Shown here in pieces: positions 33,305 to 42,249 of a DNA stretch of 64,000 bases. The stretch comes from Cryobacterium tagatosivorans. GTDB lineage: Bacteria > Actinomycetota > Actinomycetes > Actinomycetales > Microbacteriaceae. Within the stretch, counting starts at the first letter, position 1. Each line of letters starts with the position of its first letter. The notes beneath the pieces were generated by a model that saw only the letters and a program-made list of their open reading frames with translations, did no database searches and was not told the DNA's origin. The stretch spans positions 1 to 64,000 of the forward strand of contig NZ_SOEZ01000069.1 in NCBI RefSeq assembly GCF_004402215.1, written 5' to 3'. Position numbers and translations under genes: made by a program.

Positions 33305-33485
33305 GGATGTTGCCTTTCGTTCATCGTTGAACTGGTGGTTCGACGCGGTGCGGTTGCCGGTGTCCGGCAGCGTGGGCGCTTGTGGCGCTCCACTGAGTGT
33401 AAAGGGCGAGTGCGAAGGGCGAGGCCGGTGCGGGAGTGTGCCGGCTGCGAGCCGGGCCCTCCGGCTTCGGGTAGACTTCCCGGAG
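33305..33485. other. Divergent promoter region of tdh and terC
   Basis: No gene. It holds the tdh promoter leftwards and the promoter of the riboswitch-terC transcript rightwards; TAGACT at 33472-33477 lies 9 nt before the riboswitch start and is a good -10 candidate. Confidence 0.4.
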
Positions 33486-33610
33486 TGAAGGGGAGTATCC
33501 CTCTGGACTCGATTCGGGTCCTATGCCGTGATCGTCAATACGGGCCGCAACGCTGGGGTCCCGGGCACGGTGGCATCCGTTTTTCGGGTGCGGGAGAGAC
33601 TTTCGGGTTC
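33486..33610 (+). promoter_or_regulatory. Probable yybP-ykoY manganese riboswitch
   Basis: The 5' leader of terC contains the conserved blocks of this riboswitch class in order: GAAGGGGAGTATCCC (33487-33501), ATCGTCAATACGG (33531-33543), a GC-rich stem (CTGGGGTCCCGGG), and GGGAGAGACTTTCGGG (33593-33606). The class binds Mn2+ and commonly precedes terC/alx and mntP genes. I judged it by motif, not by a covariance model. Confidence 0.65.
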
Positions 33611-33661
33611 CGTGCTGTCATCAGCATCCCGTGCAGCATCCCACCACAGTGAAAGGCCCTC

Positions 33662-34687
33662 GTGGATCTCGCTCTCCCCATCTGGTTTGAAATCGGCTCG
33701 CTCGTCGTCCTGACGGCCATCCTCATCGCCGACCTGCTCATCGTCTTCAAACGGCCGCACGTCCCGTCGATCCGGGAGGCGAGCCTCTGGGTGGCCTTCT
33801 ACGTCGGCCTCGCGCTGATCTTCGCGCTGCTGATGCTCGTGCTCGGCGACGCGGAGCACGCCGGACAGTTCCTCGCCGGCTGGCTCACCGAGTACAGCCT
33901 GAGCATCGACAACCTGTTCGTCTTCGTCATCATCATGGCGAGGTTCTCCGTGCCCCGGAAGTACCAGCAGGAAGCGCTGATGGTGGGCATCATCATCGCC
34001 CTGGTCCTGCGCGGTATCTTCATCCTGCTGGGCGCCCAGCTGATCGAGAACTTCAGCTGGATCTTCTACATCTTCGGCGCCTTCCTGCTCTACACCGCGG
34101 TGCGCCAGGCCTTCCAGAAGGAAGAGGACCTCGAGGAATCCGAGAGCGGCATCATCCTCTTCCTGCGCAAGCACATCCGGATTTCCCCCGACTTCGACGG
34201 GTCGAAGCTGCGCACCAGGGTCGACGGCAAGAAGATCTTCACCCCGATGCTGGTGGTCCTGCTCGCCATCGGCACGACCGACCTGATCTTCGCGCTCGAC
34301 TCCATCCCGGCGATCTTCGGCATCACCACGAGCCCGTTCATCGTGTTCACGGCCAACATCTTCGCGCTGATGGGCCTGCGCCAGCTGTACTTCCTGCTCG
34401 GCGGCCTGCTCGAACGACTCGAGTACCTCAAGTACGGAATCGCGTTCATCCTGTTCTTCATCGGCGTCAAGCTCGTCCTGCACGCCCTGCACACCAACGA
34501 GCTGCCGTTCGTCAACGGCGGCGAGGGCTTCGCCTGGGCCCCGGAGATCGACACCTGGACCTCGCTCGGCGTCATCCTCGGCTCGATGGCGGTGGCGACC
34601 ATCGCCAGCGTGATCAAGGCCCGCTCCGACGCCAGGAAGCGCGGCCACACCCTCGCCGAAGAGATGCCGCACTACGCCGACGAGTAA
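33662..34687 (+). CDS. TerC-family membrane protein (probable Mn2+ exporter)
   Basis: A 341-residue protein of the TerC/Alx family with nine or so membrane helices. The acidic membrane motifs are present: YSLSIDNLFVFVIIMARFSV in the first repeat and TTDLIFALDSIPAIFGITTS in the second. Members export manganese, or help metallate exported enzymes. The upstream leader resembles the Mn2+-sensing yybP-ykoY riboswitch, supporting the Mn role over tellurite resistance. GTG 33662 follows GTGAAAGG. It is followed 110 bp later by a PP2C gene on the same strand, probably unrelated. Confidence 0.88.
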   Translation: MDLALPIWFEIGSLVVLTAILIADLLIVFKRPHVPSIREASLWVAFYVGLALIFALLMLVLGDAEHAGQFLAGWLTEYSLSIDNLFVFVIIMARFSVPRKYQQEALMVGIIIALVLRGIFILLGAQLIENFSWIFYIFGAFLLYTAVRQAFQKEEDLEESESGIILFLRKHIRISPDFDGSKLRTRVDGKKIFTPMLVVLLAIGTTDLIFALDSIPAIFGITTSPFIVFTANIFALMGLRQLYFLLGGLLERLEYLKYGIAFILFFIGVKLVLHALHTNELPFVNGGEGFAWAPEIDTWTSLGVILGSMAVATIASVIKARSDARKRGHTLAEEMPHYADE

Positions 34688-34797
34688 TGCCGTGACAGGG
34701 GAGGGGACCGCAACTCTTGATACGGTGGGAGGCTCACGCCCCCGTCAGGGGCCGCGGGACCTGGCCTAAGGACCCGTGACGAAGACCTGGGGTAGCT

Positions 34798-35619
34798 GTG
34801 GTTGTGAATGGCGAGGGCGCACTACTGCTGCCCACATCGGTTGTACGGCTGGTGTTCAGCGCCCGATCCGACGTCGGCTCCGTGCGCGCGGTCAACGAGG
34901 ACAGCGTCCTGGCGCAGTCCCCGGTCTTCCTCGTCGCCGACGGGATGGGCGGCCACGCCCGCGGCGACCTCGCCAGCCAGACGGTCATCGGGGTGTTCGA
35001 GGAACACATCGAAGCGGATGTCCCCTCGACCCCCGAGCGCATCCTCGACGCCATCCACTCGTCCAACGACGCCGTCCGCGACCTCAGCGCCGTCGGTGAC
35101 ATCGGCGCGGCCGTGTCCGGAACAACCCTGGCCGGGGTCGCCTTCGTGGACGCCGGGGACGACGAAGGCTTCCACTGGATGGCGTTCAACGTCGGGGACT
35201 CCCGCATCTACACCTGGGACGGCGTTCGGCTCGAGCAACTGAGCGTCGACCACTCCGCCGTGCAGGAAATGGTCGACGCCGGGCTGATCTCCGCGGCGGA
35301 CGCCGAGAAGCACCCCGAGCGCAACGTGATCACCAGGGCCATCGGCGCCGACGAGTTCGTCGACACCGACGTCTGGCTCCTCTCCGCGGCCGACCGGCAG
35401 GCGTTCCTGGTCTGCTCCGACGGGCTCACCAAGGAACTCGATTCGGATGACATCACGCGCGTGCTCCTGGCCCACACCGACCAGGCCGAGGGCCGGGGAA
35501 GCGTCGCGGACGCCCTCGTCGACGAGGCCATCGCCCGCGGCGGACGCGACAACGTGACCGTGGTGTTCGTCGAGTCGCGGCCGGAGCCGCTGCCCGGCGA
35601 GGGGACGCCGTCCGCCTGA
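34798..35619 (+). CDS. PP2C-family serine/threonine phosphatase
   Basis: A 273-residue metal-dependent phosphatase with the family motifs in order: [29 protein letters not shown] (the DG-x-GG metal site), [22 protein letters not shown] and [12 protein letters not shown]. No membrane helix or extra sensory domain is visible, so it is a stand-alone cytosolic PstP/PphA-like enzyme that would oppose PknA/B-type kinases. GTG 34798 and GTG 34804 are both possible starts. No kinase gene is adjacent. Confidence 0.88.
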   Translation: MVVNGEGALLLPTSVVRLVFSARSDVGSVRAVNEDSVLAQSPVFLVADGMGGHARGDLASQTVIGVFEEHIEADVPSTPERILDAIHSSNDAVRDLSAVGDIGAAVSGTTLAGVAFVDAGDDEGFHWMAFNVGDSRIYTWDGVRLEQLSVDHSAVQEMVDAGLISAADAEKHPERNVITRAIGADEFVDTDVWLLSAADRQAFLVCSDGLTKELDSDDITRVLLAHTDQAEGRGSVADALVDEAIARGGRDNVTVVFVESRPEPLPGEGTPSA

Positions 35620-35640
35620 CTGGACGACAGGCCGAGGTGT

Positions 35641-35646
35641 TAGCCT
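35641..35646 (+). promoter_or_regulatory. -10 box of the leucine leader/leuCD transcript
   Basis: TAGCCT at 35641-35646, followed 6 nt later by the ATG of the leader peptide. It is identical, including the following GAA, to the boxes before alr and the DUF3515 gene. Confidence 0.55.
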
Positions 35647-35652
35647 GAATGG

Positions 35653-35703
35653 ATGCTTAACGGTCTGCTTCTTCTTCCTTGCCGCGACGGGTCCCAGTTC
35701 TGA
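35653..35703 (+). CDS. leuL: Leucine-rich leader peptide of leuCD
   Basis: A 16-codon [19 protein letters not shown] then TGA, with four leucine codons in a row (CTG CTT CTT CTT). CTT is rare in this genome, so stalling at low Leu-tRNA would be sensitive. It starts 6 nt after TAGCCT, so it is probably leaderless. Its last third overlaps the left arm of the hairpin at 35682-35720, the arrangement of a transcription attenuator. It is too short for routine gene calling. Confidence 0.7.
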   Translation: MLNGLLLLPCRDGSQF

Positions 35704-35720
35704 GGCCACGCCCGTCGCGG
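35682..35720 (+). terminator. Attenuator hairpin upstream of leuC
   Basis: Perfect 10-bp arms CCGCGACGGG (35682-35691) and CCCGTCGCGG (35711-35720) overlap the end of the leucine leader peptide. A ribosome stalled at the leucine codons would reach near the left arm and prevent pairing. No strong T run follows, so the hairpin could be an antiterminator partner or a Rho-related pause rather than the terminator itself. Confidence 0.55.
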
Positions 35721-35764
35721 AGTCCGTTGTCGGCTGTTCCCCATTCCCAGGAAGACGCACACTC

Positions 35765-37294
35765 ATGACTAACGCAGCACTCACGGGCGAACGCCCACGC
35801 ACCCTGGCCGAAAAGGTCTGGGACAAACACCTCGTCGCCAAGGGCGAAGACGGCACGCCCGACCTCATCTACATCGACCTGCACCTCGTGCACGAGGTCA
35901 CCAGCCCGCAGGCCTTCGACGGCCTGCGCCTGGCCGGGCGGCCCCTGCGTCGCCCCGACCTGACCATTGCGACGGAAGACCACAACACCCCGACGCTGCA
36001 CATCGACCGGCCGATCGCCGACGTCACCAGCCGCACCCAGATCGAAACGCTGCGCAGCAACTGCGCCGAATTCGGCGTCCGGCTGCACTCGCTCGGCGAC
36101 ATCGAGCAGGGCATCGTGCACGTCGTGGGCCCGCAGCTCGGGCTGACCCAGCCGGGCATCACCGTCGTCTGTGGCGACTCGCACACGTCCACGCACGGCG
36201 CCTTCGGGGCCATGGCGTTCGGCATCGGCACGAGCGAGGTGGAGCACGTCATGGCCACCCAGACCCTGCCGTTGAAGCCGTTCAAGACGATGGCCATCAC
36301 CGTCGAGGGGACGCTGCGCCCCGGGGTCAGCGCGAAGGACATCATCCTCGCGGTCATCGCGAAGATCGGCACCGGCGGCGGGCAGGGCTACGTTCTCGAG
36401 TTCCGCGGCAGCGCGATCCGTTCCCTTTCCATGGAGGGCCGGATGACGATCTGCAACATGTCGATCGAGGCCGGCGCCCGCGCGGGCATGATCGCCCCCG
36501 ACGCCACCACCTACGAGTACCTCCGCGGCCGCGCGCACGCACCCTCCGGCGCGGACTGGGACGACGCCGTCGCGTACTGGGAAACCCTCGCGACCGACGA
36601 GGGGGCCGGCTTCGACGCCGAGGTCGTGCTCGACGCCGATGCCCTCGAGCCCTTCGTCACCTGGGGCACCAACCCCGGCCAGGGCGTCTCGCTGAGCGAC
36701 ACCGTGCCGAACCCCGAAACCATCACGGACGATAATGAGCGGGCCGCCGCCGAGCGCGCCCTCGAGTACATGGACCTCGCCGCAGGCACGCCGATGAAGC
36801 AGATCCGGGTGGACACCGTCTTCCTCGGCTCCTGCACGAACAGCCGGGTCGAGGACCTGCGGGCCGCCGCCGAGATCGTCAAGGGTCGCACGCTCGCCGA
36901 CGGCGTGCGGATGCTCGTCGTGCCGGGCTCCGCCCGCGTGCGCATCGAGGCCGAGGCCGAGGGCCTCGACAAGATCTTCACCGACTTCGGAGCGGAGTGG
37001 CGCTTCGCCGGCTGTTCGATGTGCCTCGGCATGAATCCCGACCAGCTCGCCCCGGGGGAGCGCTGCGCGTCCACCAGCAACCGCAACTTCGAGGGCCGGC
37101 AGGGCAAGGGCGGACGCACCCACCTGGTCTCCCCGCTCGTCGCCGCGGCCACCGCCATCCGGGGCACCCTGTCGAGTCCGTGGGACCTCGCCGCCGACCT
37201 GGCCGCGGGCGCTACCTCGCACACGGCCTCGCACACGGCCTCGCACACGGCCTCGCACACGGCCTCGAACACGGCCTCGAACGGAGAGAAGTAA
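35765..37294 (+). CDS. leuC: 3-isopropylmalate dehydratase, large subunit
   Basis: A 509-residue aconitase-family [4Fe-4S] hydro-lyase that, with LeuD, isomerises 2- to 3-isopropylmalate in leucine synthesis. It begins with [13 protein letters not shown] and [20 protein letters not shown]. The cluster cysteines are in [12 protein letters not shown] and [12 protein letters not shown], and the C-terminus of the enzyme proper ends near [14 protein letters not shown]. Residues 484-509 are an unusual low-complexity tail of SHTA repeats encoded by a 12-bp tandem repeat (37214-37282). Translation probably depends on leucine attenuation upstream. leuD starts 2 nt after the stop. Confidence 0.95.
   Translation: MTNAALTGERPRTLAEKVWDKHLVAKGEDGTPDLIYIDLHLVHEVTSPQAFDGLRLAGRPLRRPDLTIATEDHNTPTLHIDRPIADVTSRTQIETLRSNCAEFGVRLHSLGDIEQGIVHVVGPQLGLTQPGITVVCGDSHTSTHGAFGAMAFGIGTSEVEHVMATQTLPLKPFKTMAITVEGTLRPGVSAKDIILAVIAKIGTGGGQGYVLEFRGSAIRSLSMEGRMTICNMSIEAGARAGMIAPDATTYEYLRGRAHAPSGADWDDAVAYWETLATDEGAGFDAEVVLDADALEPFVTWGTNPGQGVSLSDTVPNPETITDDNERAAAERALEYMDLAAGTPMKQIRVDTVFLGSCTNSRVEDLRAAAEIVKGRTLADGVRMLVVPGSARVRIEAEAEGLDKIFTDFGAEWRFAGCSMCLGMNPDQLAPGERCASTSNRNFEGRQGKGGRTHLVSPLVAAATAIRGTLSSPWDLAADLAAGATSHTASHTASHTASHTASNTASNGEK
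37214..37282 (+). repeat. 12-bp tandem repeats in the 3' end of leuC
   Basis: Five full units of GCCTCGCACACG (first and last slightly changed) plus a partial one encode [12 protein letters not shown]-type repeats at the C-terminus of LeuC. The unit length is a multiple of three, so copy-number change keeps the frame. Confidence 0.85.
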
Positions 37295-37296
37295 CC

Positions 37297-37914
37297 ATGC
37301 AGAAATTCCACGCCGTCACCGGGATCGCCGTTCCCCTGCGCCGCTCCAACGTCGACACCGACCAGATCATCCCCGCCGTCTACCTCAAGCGGGTGACGAA
37401 GACCGGCTTCGAGGATGCCCTCTTCGCGGCCTGGCGCCAGGACCCCGAGTTCGTGCTGAACAAGCCGGCCTACCGCGGGGCCCGCGTGCTCGTCGCCGGC
37501 GCCGACTTCGGCACCGGCTCCTCCCGCGAACACGCCGTCTGGGCGCTCCGCGACTACGGTTTCGACGTCGTGCTGAGCCCGCGCTTCGGCGACATCTTCC
37601 GGGGCAACTCCGGCAAGCAGGGCCTGCTCGCCGGGGAGATCTCCGAGGCGGACGCCGAGACCCTGTGGACCGTGCTGGAATCCGACCCCGGACTGGAACT
37701 GACCGTCGACCTGGTCGACAGGACGGTGCGGGTCGGCGACCTCACAGTCTCGTTCGAGATCGATGATTACACTAGATGGCGGCTGCTCGAAGGCCTCGAC
37801 GATATTGGATTGACCCTGCGTGACGAGGCGCGGATATCGGAATTCGAATCGACGCGGGAGCCCTGGCTTCCCCGCACTCTCCCCGCACTCTCTTCCCCCG
37901 ACGTCACCCCGTAA
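37297..37914 (+). CDS. leuD: 3-isopropylmalate dehydratase, small subunit
   Basis: A 205-residue swivel-domain partner of LeuC. It starts [20 protein letters not shown] at ATG 37297, with GGAGAAG upstream in the end of leuC, and contains [20 protein letters not shown] and the active-site loop [20 protein letters not shown]. Complete family length. It is co-transcribed and translationally coupled with leuC. A 12-bp gap separates it from murA, so read-through into cell-wall genes is possible. Confidence 0.95.
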   Translation: MQKFHAVTGIAVPLRRSNVDTDQIIPAVYLKRVTKTGFEDALFAAWRQDPEFVLNKPAYRGARVLVAGADFGTGSSREHAVWALRDYGFDVVLSPRFGDIFRGNSGKQGLLAGEISEADAETLWTVLESDPGLELTVDLVDRTVRVGDLTVSFEIDDYTRWRLLEGLDDIGLTLRDEARISEFESTREPWLPRTLPALSSPDVTP

Positions 37915-37925
37915 GCAGGTAATCC

Positions 37926-39293
37926 GTGAGCACACTCATCCAGGACGCGCAGAACCACGGCGCAGCCGTCGGCCTCAACGGCGACCGCATCACCATCCGT
38001 GGCGGCATCCCGCTCGTCGGCCGCATCGAGCTGAAGGGCGCGAAGAACCTGGTCACCAAGGCCATGGTGGCCGCGCTCCTGGGCGAGAGCCCCAGCGTGC
38101 TCAAGAACGTGCCCAACATCAGCGATGTGCGCATCGTCCGCGGCCTGCTCGAGGTGCACGGCGTCAAGGTGTCCGAGGGCGAGGAAGAGGGCGAGTTGCT
38201 GCTCGACCCGATCGACGTCGAGAGCGCGCACTTCGCCGCCATCGACGCGCACGCCGGCTCGTCGCGCATCCCTATCCTGTTCTGCGGCCCGCTGCTGCAC
38301 CGCCTCGGCGAGGCTTTCATCCCCGACCTCGGCGGCTGCCGCATCGGCGACCGCCCGATCGACTTCCACCTCGACGTCCTGCGCAAATTCGGCGCCGTCG
38401 TCGAGAAGCAGGAGAGCGGCATCCGGATGTCCGCCCCGAACGGTCTCAAGGGCGCCAAGCTCGAGCTGCCCTACCCGAGCGTCGGAGCGACGGAGCAGGT
38501 TCTCCTGACCGCCGTGCGCGCGGAGGGCATCACCGAACTCAAGGGTGCGGCCATCGAGCCGGAGATCATGGATCTCATCAACATCCTGCAGAAAATGGGC
38601 GCGATCATCACGGTCGACACCGACCGGGTCATCCGGATCGAGGGCGTCAAGCACCTCGAGGGTTACAACCACCGGGCGCTGTTCGACCGCAACGAGGCGG
38701 CCAGCTGGGCCGCCGCGGCCCTGGCGACCGACGGCGACATCTTCGTCGGCGGCGCCAAACAGCCGGAAATGCTCACCTTCCTCAACGTCTTCCGCAAGGT
38801 CGGCGGCGCCTTCGACATCCACGACGACGGCATCCGTTTCTACCACCCGGGCGGCGACCTCAAGCCCGTCGTGATCGAAACGGATGTTCACCCCGGCTTC
38901 ATGACCGACTGGCAGCAGCCGCTCGTGATCGCCCTGACCAAGGCCAAGGGCACCTCGATCGTGCACGAGACCGTCTATGAGCAGCGGTTCGGCTTCGTCG
39001 ACGCGCTCATCGAGATGGGCGCCACGATCCAGATCCACAAGGAGTGCCTGGGTGGGCACCCGTGCCGTTTCGGCCAGCGCAACTTCAACCACTCGGCCGT
39101 CATCACGGGCCCGACGAAGCTGCACGGCGCCGACATCGAGGTCCCCGACCTCCGCGGCGGGTTCAGCCACCTGATTGCCGCGCTCAGCGCCGACGGCACC
39201 TCCACCGTCAGCAACGTGGGGATCATCAGCCGCGGCTACGAGAACTTCATCACCAAGCTCCAATTGCTCGGCGCTGACTTCGACCTCGAGTGA
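37926..39293 (+). CDS. murA: UDP-N-acetylglucosamine 1-carboxyvinyltransferase
   Basis: A 455-residue EPSP-synthase-fold enzyme that adds enolpyruvate to UDP-GlcNAc, the first committed step of peptidoglycan synthesis. The substrate Lys-Asn pair is in ELKGAKNLVTKAMVAALLGE. The mobile loop with the fosfomycin-reactive position reads DLGGCRIGDRPIDFHLDVLR, retaining the cysteine (mycobacteria have Asp). The final part HPCRFGQRNFNHSAVI and RGGFSHLIAALSADG is complete. GTG 37926 follows AGCAGGTAATCC. Its stop overlaps a possible upstream start of plsC. Confidence 0.93.
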   Translation: MSTLIQDAQNHGAAVGLNGDRITIRGGIPLVGRIELKGAKNLVTKAMVAALLGESPSVLKNVPNISDVRIVRGLLEVHGVKVSEGEEEGELLLDPIDVESAHFAAIDAHAGSSRIPILFCGPLLHRLGEAFIPDLGGCRIGDRPIDFHLDVLRKFGAVVEKQESGIRMSAPNGLKGAKLELPYPSVGATEQVLLTAVRAEGITELKGAAIEPEIMDLINILQKMGAIITVDTDRVIRIEGVKHLEGYNHRALFDRNEAASWAAAALATDGDIFVGGAKQPEMLTFLNVFRKVGGAFDIHDDGIRFYHPGGDLKPVVIETDVHPGFMTDWQQPLVIALTKAKGTSIVHETVYEQRFGFVDALIEMGATIQIHKECLGGHPCRFGQRNFNHSAVITGPTKLHGADIEVPDLRGGFSHLIAALSADGTSTVSNVGIISRGYENFITKLQLLGADFDLE

Positions 39294-39337
39294 CTCGCAC
39301 GTCGAGTGATTCGCACGTCGACGCCGGGGGAGACAGG

Positions 39338-39349
39338 GATAATAGGGAC
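39338..39349 (+). promoter_or_regulatory. -10 box of a leaderless plsC transcript
   Basis: GATAAT at 39338-39343, 6 nt before GTG 39350, supports transcription starting at or next to that GTG, in the short murA-plsC gap. Confidence 0.5.
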
Positions 39350-40126
39350 GTGCCACAGCCGATGACGCCTGACCAGAACACCCGGACCCGTTCGGAGAAG
39401 AGTCGACCGTCTTTCTTCTGGCTGCTGGCCGCCATCATCCTGCCGGTCATGAACCTGGCGACGCGCTTCCGGATGGTCGACGGCGAGAAGCTGCCGCGGT
39501 CGGGGGCGTTCGTACTCGCGCCGAACCATTACAGCGAGATCGACCCGGTCGTGATGGGCGTCGTGTGCTGGAAGCTGGGCCGGATGCCCCGGTTCCTGGC
39601 CAAGGCATCCGTCTTCACGATCCCCGTCGTCGGCTGGCTGCTGCGGAAATCCGGCCAGATCCCGGTCCAGCGCGGCGGATCGGTGCGCGGCAGCGAGCCC
39701 GTCAAGGCCGCCCAGCGCCTCGTCGCCAATGGCCAGATGGTCGTCGTCTACCCGGAGGGATCGCTCACCCGGGACCCTGACCTCTGGCCCATGCGCGGCA
39801 AGACCGGAGCCGTGCGCATCTCCCTCGAGCACAACATCCCGATCATCCCGGCCGCCCACTGGGGCGCGCAGGAGATCCTCGGGCGGTACTCCAAGAAGTT
39901 CCGTCTCTTCCCCCGCAAGACCGTGCACATCAAGATCGGCGACCCGGTCGACCTCGACCGGTTCCGCGGCCGCCCCCTCGACAGCGCGTCGCTGAACGAG
40001 GCAACCGCCATCGTCATGGACGCCATCACCCGTTTGCTCGAAGACCTCCGCGGGGAGAGGGCGCCGAACACGCGCTGGAACCCGTCGGAGCACGACCAGA
40101 AAGAGACCGGCCGTTTTGAAGCCTAA
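39350..40126 (+). CDS. plsC: 1-acyl-sn-glycerol-3-phosphate acyltransferase
   Basis: A PlsC-family membrane-associated acyltransferase making phosphatidic acid. It has the HX4D motif in LAPNHYSEIDPVVMG, the substrate motif in KSGQIPVQRGG, the EGS motif in VVYPEGSLTRDPD and a single N-terminal membrane helix (FFWLLAAIILPVMNLATRF). I chose GTG 39350 (258 residues) because GATAAT lies 6 nt upstream; an in-frame GTG at 39290 overlapping the murA stop would add 20 polar residues. It overlaps gpsA by 11 nt. plsC-gpsA together feed glycerophospholipid synthesis. Confidence 0.88.
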   Translation: MPQPMTPDQNTRTRSEKSRPSFFWLLAAIILPVMNLATRFRMVDGEKLPRSGAFVLAPNHYSEIDPVVMGVVCWKLGRMPRFLAKASVFTIPVVGWLLRKSGQIPVQRGGSVRGSEPVKAAQRLVANGQMVVVYPEGSLTRDPDLWPMRGKTGAVRISLEHNIPIIPAAHWGAQEILGRYSKKFRLFPRKTVHIKIGDPVDLDRFRGRPLDSASLNEATAIVMDAITRLLEDLRGERAPNTRWNPSEHDQKETGRFEA

Positions 40127-41243
40127 GGTTCAGCCAGGCAAACGTGTTGCCGTTCTCGGTGCCGGAAGTTGGGGCACGACCTTTGCGAAGATCCTCGCCG
40201 ACGGCGGCGCCGACGTCATGCTGTGGGCCCGCCGGCCCGAGCTGGCCCGGGAAATCTCGGAGGGCCGCCGCAACAGCGACTACCTGCCCGGAATCAACCT
40301 GCCCGTCGGCCTCCGCGCCACCTCACGGCTCGACCTGGCCCTCCTCGGCGCCGAGCAGGTCTTCGTCTCCGTGCCGAGCCAGTCGCTGCGGGAAAACCTG
40401 GTCCAGGCCCAGCCCTACATCTCCGAGAACGCCATCGTCGTCTCGCTGATGAAGGGCGTCGAACGCTCCTCCGGGATGCGGATGAGCGCCATCATCGAGC
40501 AGGTCCTGCAGATCGACCCCGCGCGCATCGCGGCGATTTCCGGCCCGAACCTGGCCCTCGAGATCGCCAAGGAACAGCCGACCGCCGCCGTGGTCTCCTC
40601 GGCCAGCCTCGAAACCGCCCAGGCCGTTGCCGTGCTTGCCACCACCCGCTACTTCCGTTCCTACGTCAACACGGATGTCATCGGCACCGAGTTCGGCGGG
40701 GTGCTGAAGAACCTCATCGCCCTGGCCATCGGCATCGTCGACGGGGTGGGCTACGGCGAGAACACGAAGGCGGCGATCATCACCCGCGGTCTCGTCGAGA
40801 TGACCGATTTCTCGGTCGCCTACGGGGCGCATCCGGAGACCCTGGCCGGACTGGCCGGCCTGGGCGACCTGATCGCGACCTGCCAGTCGCCGCTCTCCCG
40901 CAACAATACGGCCGGGCGCCTCCTCGGCCAGGGCTACAGCTACAACGACGTCGTCAAGCAGATGCAGCAGACCACGGAGGGCCTCGCCTCGGTCGGCCCG
41001 ATCCTCGAGCTGGCCCGCGCCCGGGGCGTCGAGATGCCCATCGTCGAGCAGGTGCGGCAGGTGCTGGCCGGTACGCTGAAACCTCGGGATCTTGCGCCTC
41101 ACCTGACCACAGACTCAGACGAACCGCAGGGCGAAAGGACGACGGATGACGGACAAGCTCACGGTGGCGCTGCTCTTTGGGGGGCGTTCAAGCGAACATT
41201 CGATCAGTTGCGCCACGGCGGGCGGGGTCCTGGCGGCAATTGA
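40116..41243 (+). CDS. gpsA: NAD(P)-dependent glycerol-3-phosphate dehydrogenase
   Basis: A 375-residue enzyme reducing dihydroxyacetone phosphate to sn-glycerol 3-phosphate. The Rossmann motif VAVLGAGSWGTTFAKILADG, SLMKGVERSSGMRMS, SGPNLALEIAKEQPT and the catalytic-Lys region FGGVLKNLIALAIGIVDGVG are intact. TTG 40116 is the likely start, overlapping plsC. The family normally ends about 35 residues earlier; here the frame runs 98 nt into ddl, adding a tail (ALWGAFKRTFDQLRHGGRG) that is dual-coded with the ddl start. Order plsC-gpsA-ddl is typical of Microbacteriaceae. Confidence 0.92.
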   Translation: MKPKVQPGKRVAVLGAGSWGTTFAKILADGGADVMLWARRPELAREISEGRRNSDYLPGINLPVGLRATSRLDLALLGAEQVFVSVPSQSLRENLVQAQPYISENAIVVSLMKGVERSSGMRMSAIIEQVLQIDPARIAAISGPNLALEIAKEQPTAAVVSSASLETAQAVAVLATTRYFRSYVNTDVIGTEFGGVLKNLIALAIGIVDGVGYGENTKAAIITRGLVEMTDFSVAYGAHPETLAGLAGLGDLIATCQSPLSRNNTAGRLLGQGYSYNDVVKQMQQTTEGLASVGPILELARARGVEMPIVEQVRQVLAGTLKPRDLAPHLTTDSDEPQGERTTDDGQAHGGAALWGAFKRTFDQLRHGGRGPGGN

Positions 41244-42234
41244 CCGCGACCGGTTCACGGTCATCCCGATCGGGATCACCCCGGACGGCGCCTTCGTGCT
41301 CGAGGCCGACGACCCGGCCCGGTTCCGCCTGAACGCCGAGGCGCTGCCCCGCGTGGCCGACAACGGCACCCGCGTGCGCTGGCCGGACAGTACGAAGACC
41401 CGCGAACTGACCGTCACCGACGCCGACGGGACCCGGTCCCTGGGCCAGGTCGACCTCGTCTTCCCGATCCTGCACGGCCCCTTCGGCGAGGACGGCACCG
41501 TGCAGGGCATGCTCGAACTCGTCGGCCTGCCCTACGTCGGCTCCGGGGTGCTCGCCTCGGCGCTCGGCATGGACAAGCACTTCACCAAGACCGTCTTCCA
41601 GCAGGCCTCCCTGCCCGTCGCGCCGTGGCGCACGATCACGGCCGAGGACTGGGCCGAGGCCCCCGGCATGGCGTACGCCGCGCTCGAGGAGCTCGGCTTC
41701 CCCGCCTTCGTCAAGCCGGCCCGGGCCGGTTCCAGCGTCGGCGTGAGCAAGGTGTCCACGTCGGAGCAGCTCGCCGACGCGATGGCCGTGGCCCTGGCCG
41801 AGGACAGCAAGGTCCTGATCGAGGCCGCCTTGGTGGGCCGCGAACTCGAAATCGCGGTGCTGCAGGGCCGTCCGGGGGAGCCTTCCAGGGCATCCGTCGC
41901 CGGCGAGGTCATCGTCAGCGGACGTGACTTCTACGACTTCGACGCTAAGTACCTGGACGCCCCCGGGATCGACCTGGTCTGCCCGGCGGCGCTCGGCGAG
42001 GCCGAGCTGGACGTCATGCGGAAGCTGGCGATCCGGGCGTTCGACGCGATCGACGGCGCCGGCCTGGCCCGGGTGGACTTCTTCCTCACCGCGAACGGCT
42101 GGGTGATCAACGAGATCAACACGATGCCGGGGTTCACCCCGATCTCGATGTTCCCGAGCTGCTGGCTGGCCAGCGGCTACACCTACCCGGAGCTCATCGA
42201 CGAACTCATCGACGTCGCCCTCTCCCGCCGCTGA
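41146..42234 (+). CDS. ddl: D-alanine--D-alanine ligase
   Basis: A 362-residue ATP-grasp ligase making D-Ala-D-Ala for peptidoglycan. It starts MTDKLTVALLFGGRSSEHSI with GAAAGGA upstream. GPFGEDGTVQGMLELVGLPY, the ATP-grasp PAFVKPARAGSSVGVSKV and the Mg-binding FFLTANGWVINEINTMPGFT are present. It uses D-alanine supplied by alr (18321). The start overlaps gpsA by 98 nt in another frame, but the family N-terminus confirms it. A 63-bp hairpin lies between its stop and the convergent DUF3515 gene. Confidence 0.94.
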   Translation: MTDKLTVALLFGGRSSEHSISCATAGGVLAAIDRDRFTVIPIGITPDGAFVLEADDPARFRLNAEALPRVADNGTRVRWPDSTKTRELTVTDADGTRSLGQVDLVFPILHGPFGEDGTVQGMLELVGLPYVGSGVLASALGMDKHFTKTVFQQASLPVAPWRTITAEDWAEAPGMAYAALEELGFPAFVKPARAGSSVGVSKVSTSEQLADAMAVALAEDSKVLIEAALVGRELEIAVLQGRPGEPSRASVAGEVIVSGRDFYDFDAKYLDAPGIDLVCPAALGEAELDVMRKLAIRAFDAIDGAGLARVDFFLTANGWVINEINTMPGFTPISMFPSCWLASGYTYPELIDELIDVALSRR

Positions 42235-42249
42235 CCCGCCGGCCGACCC

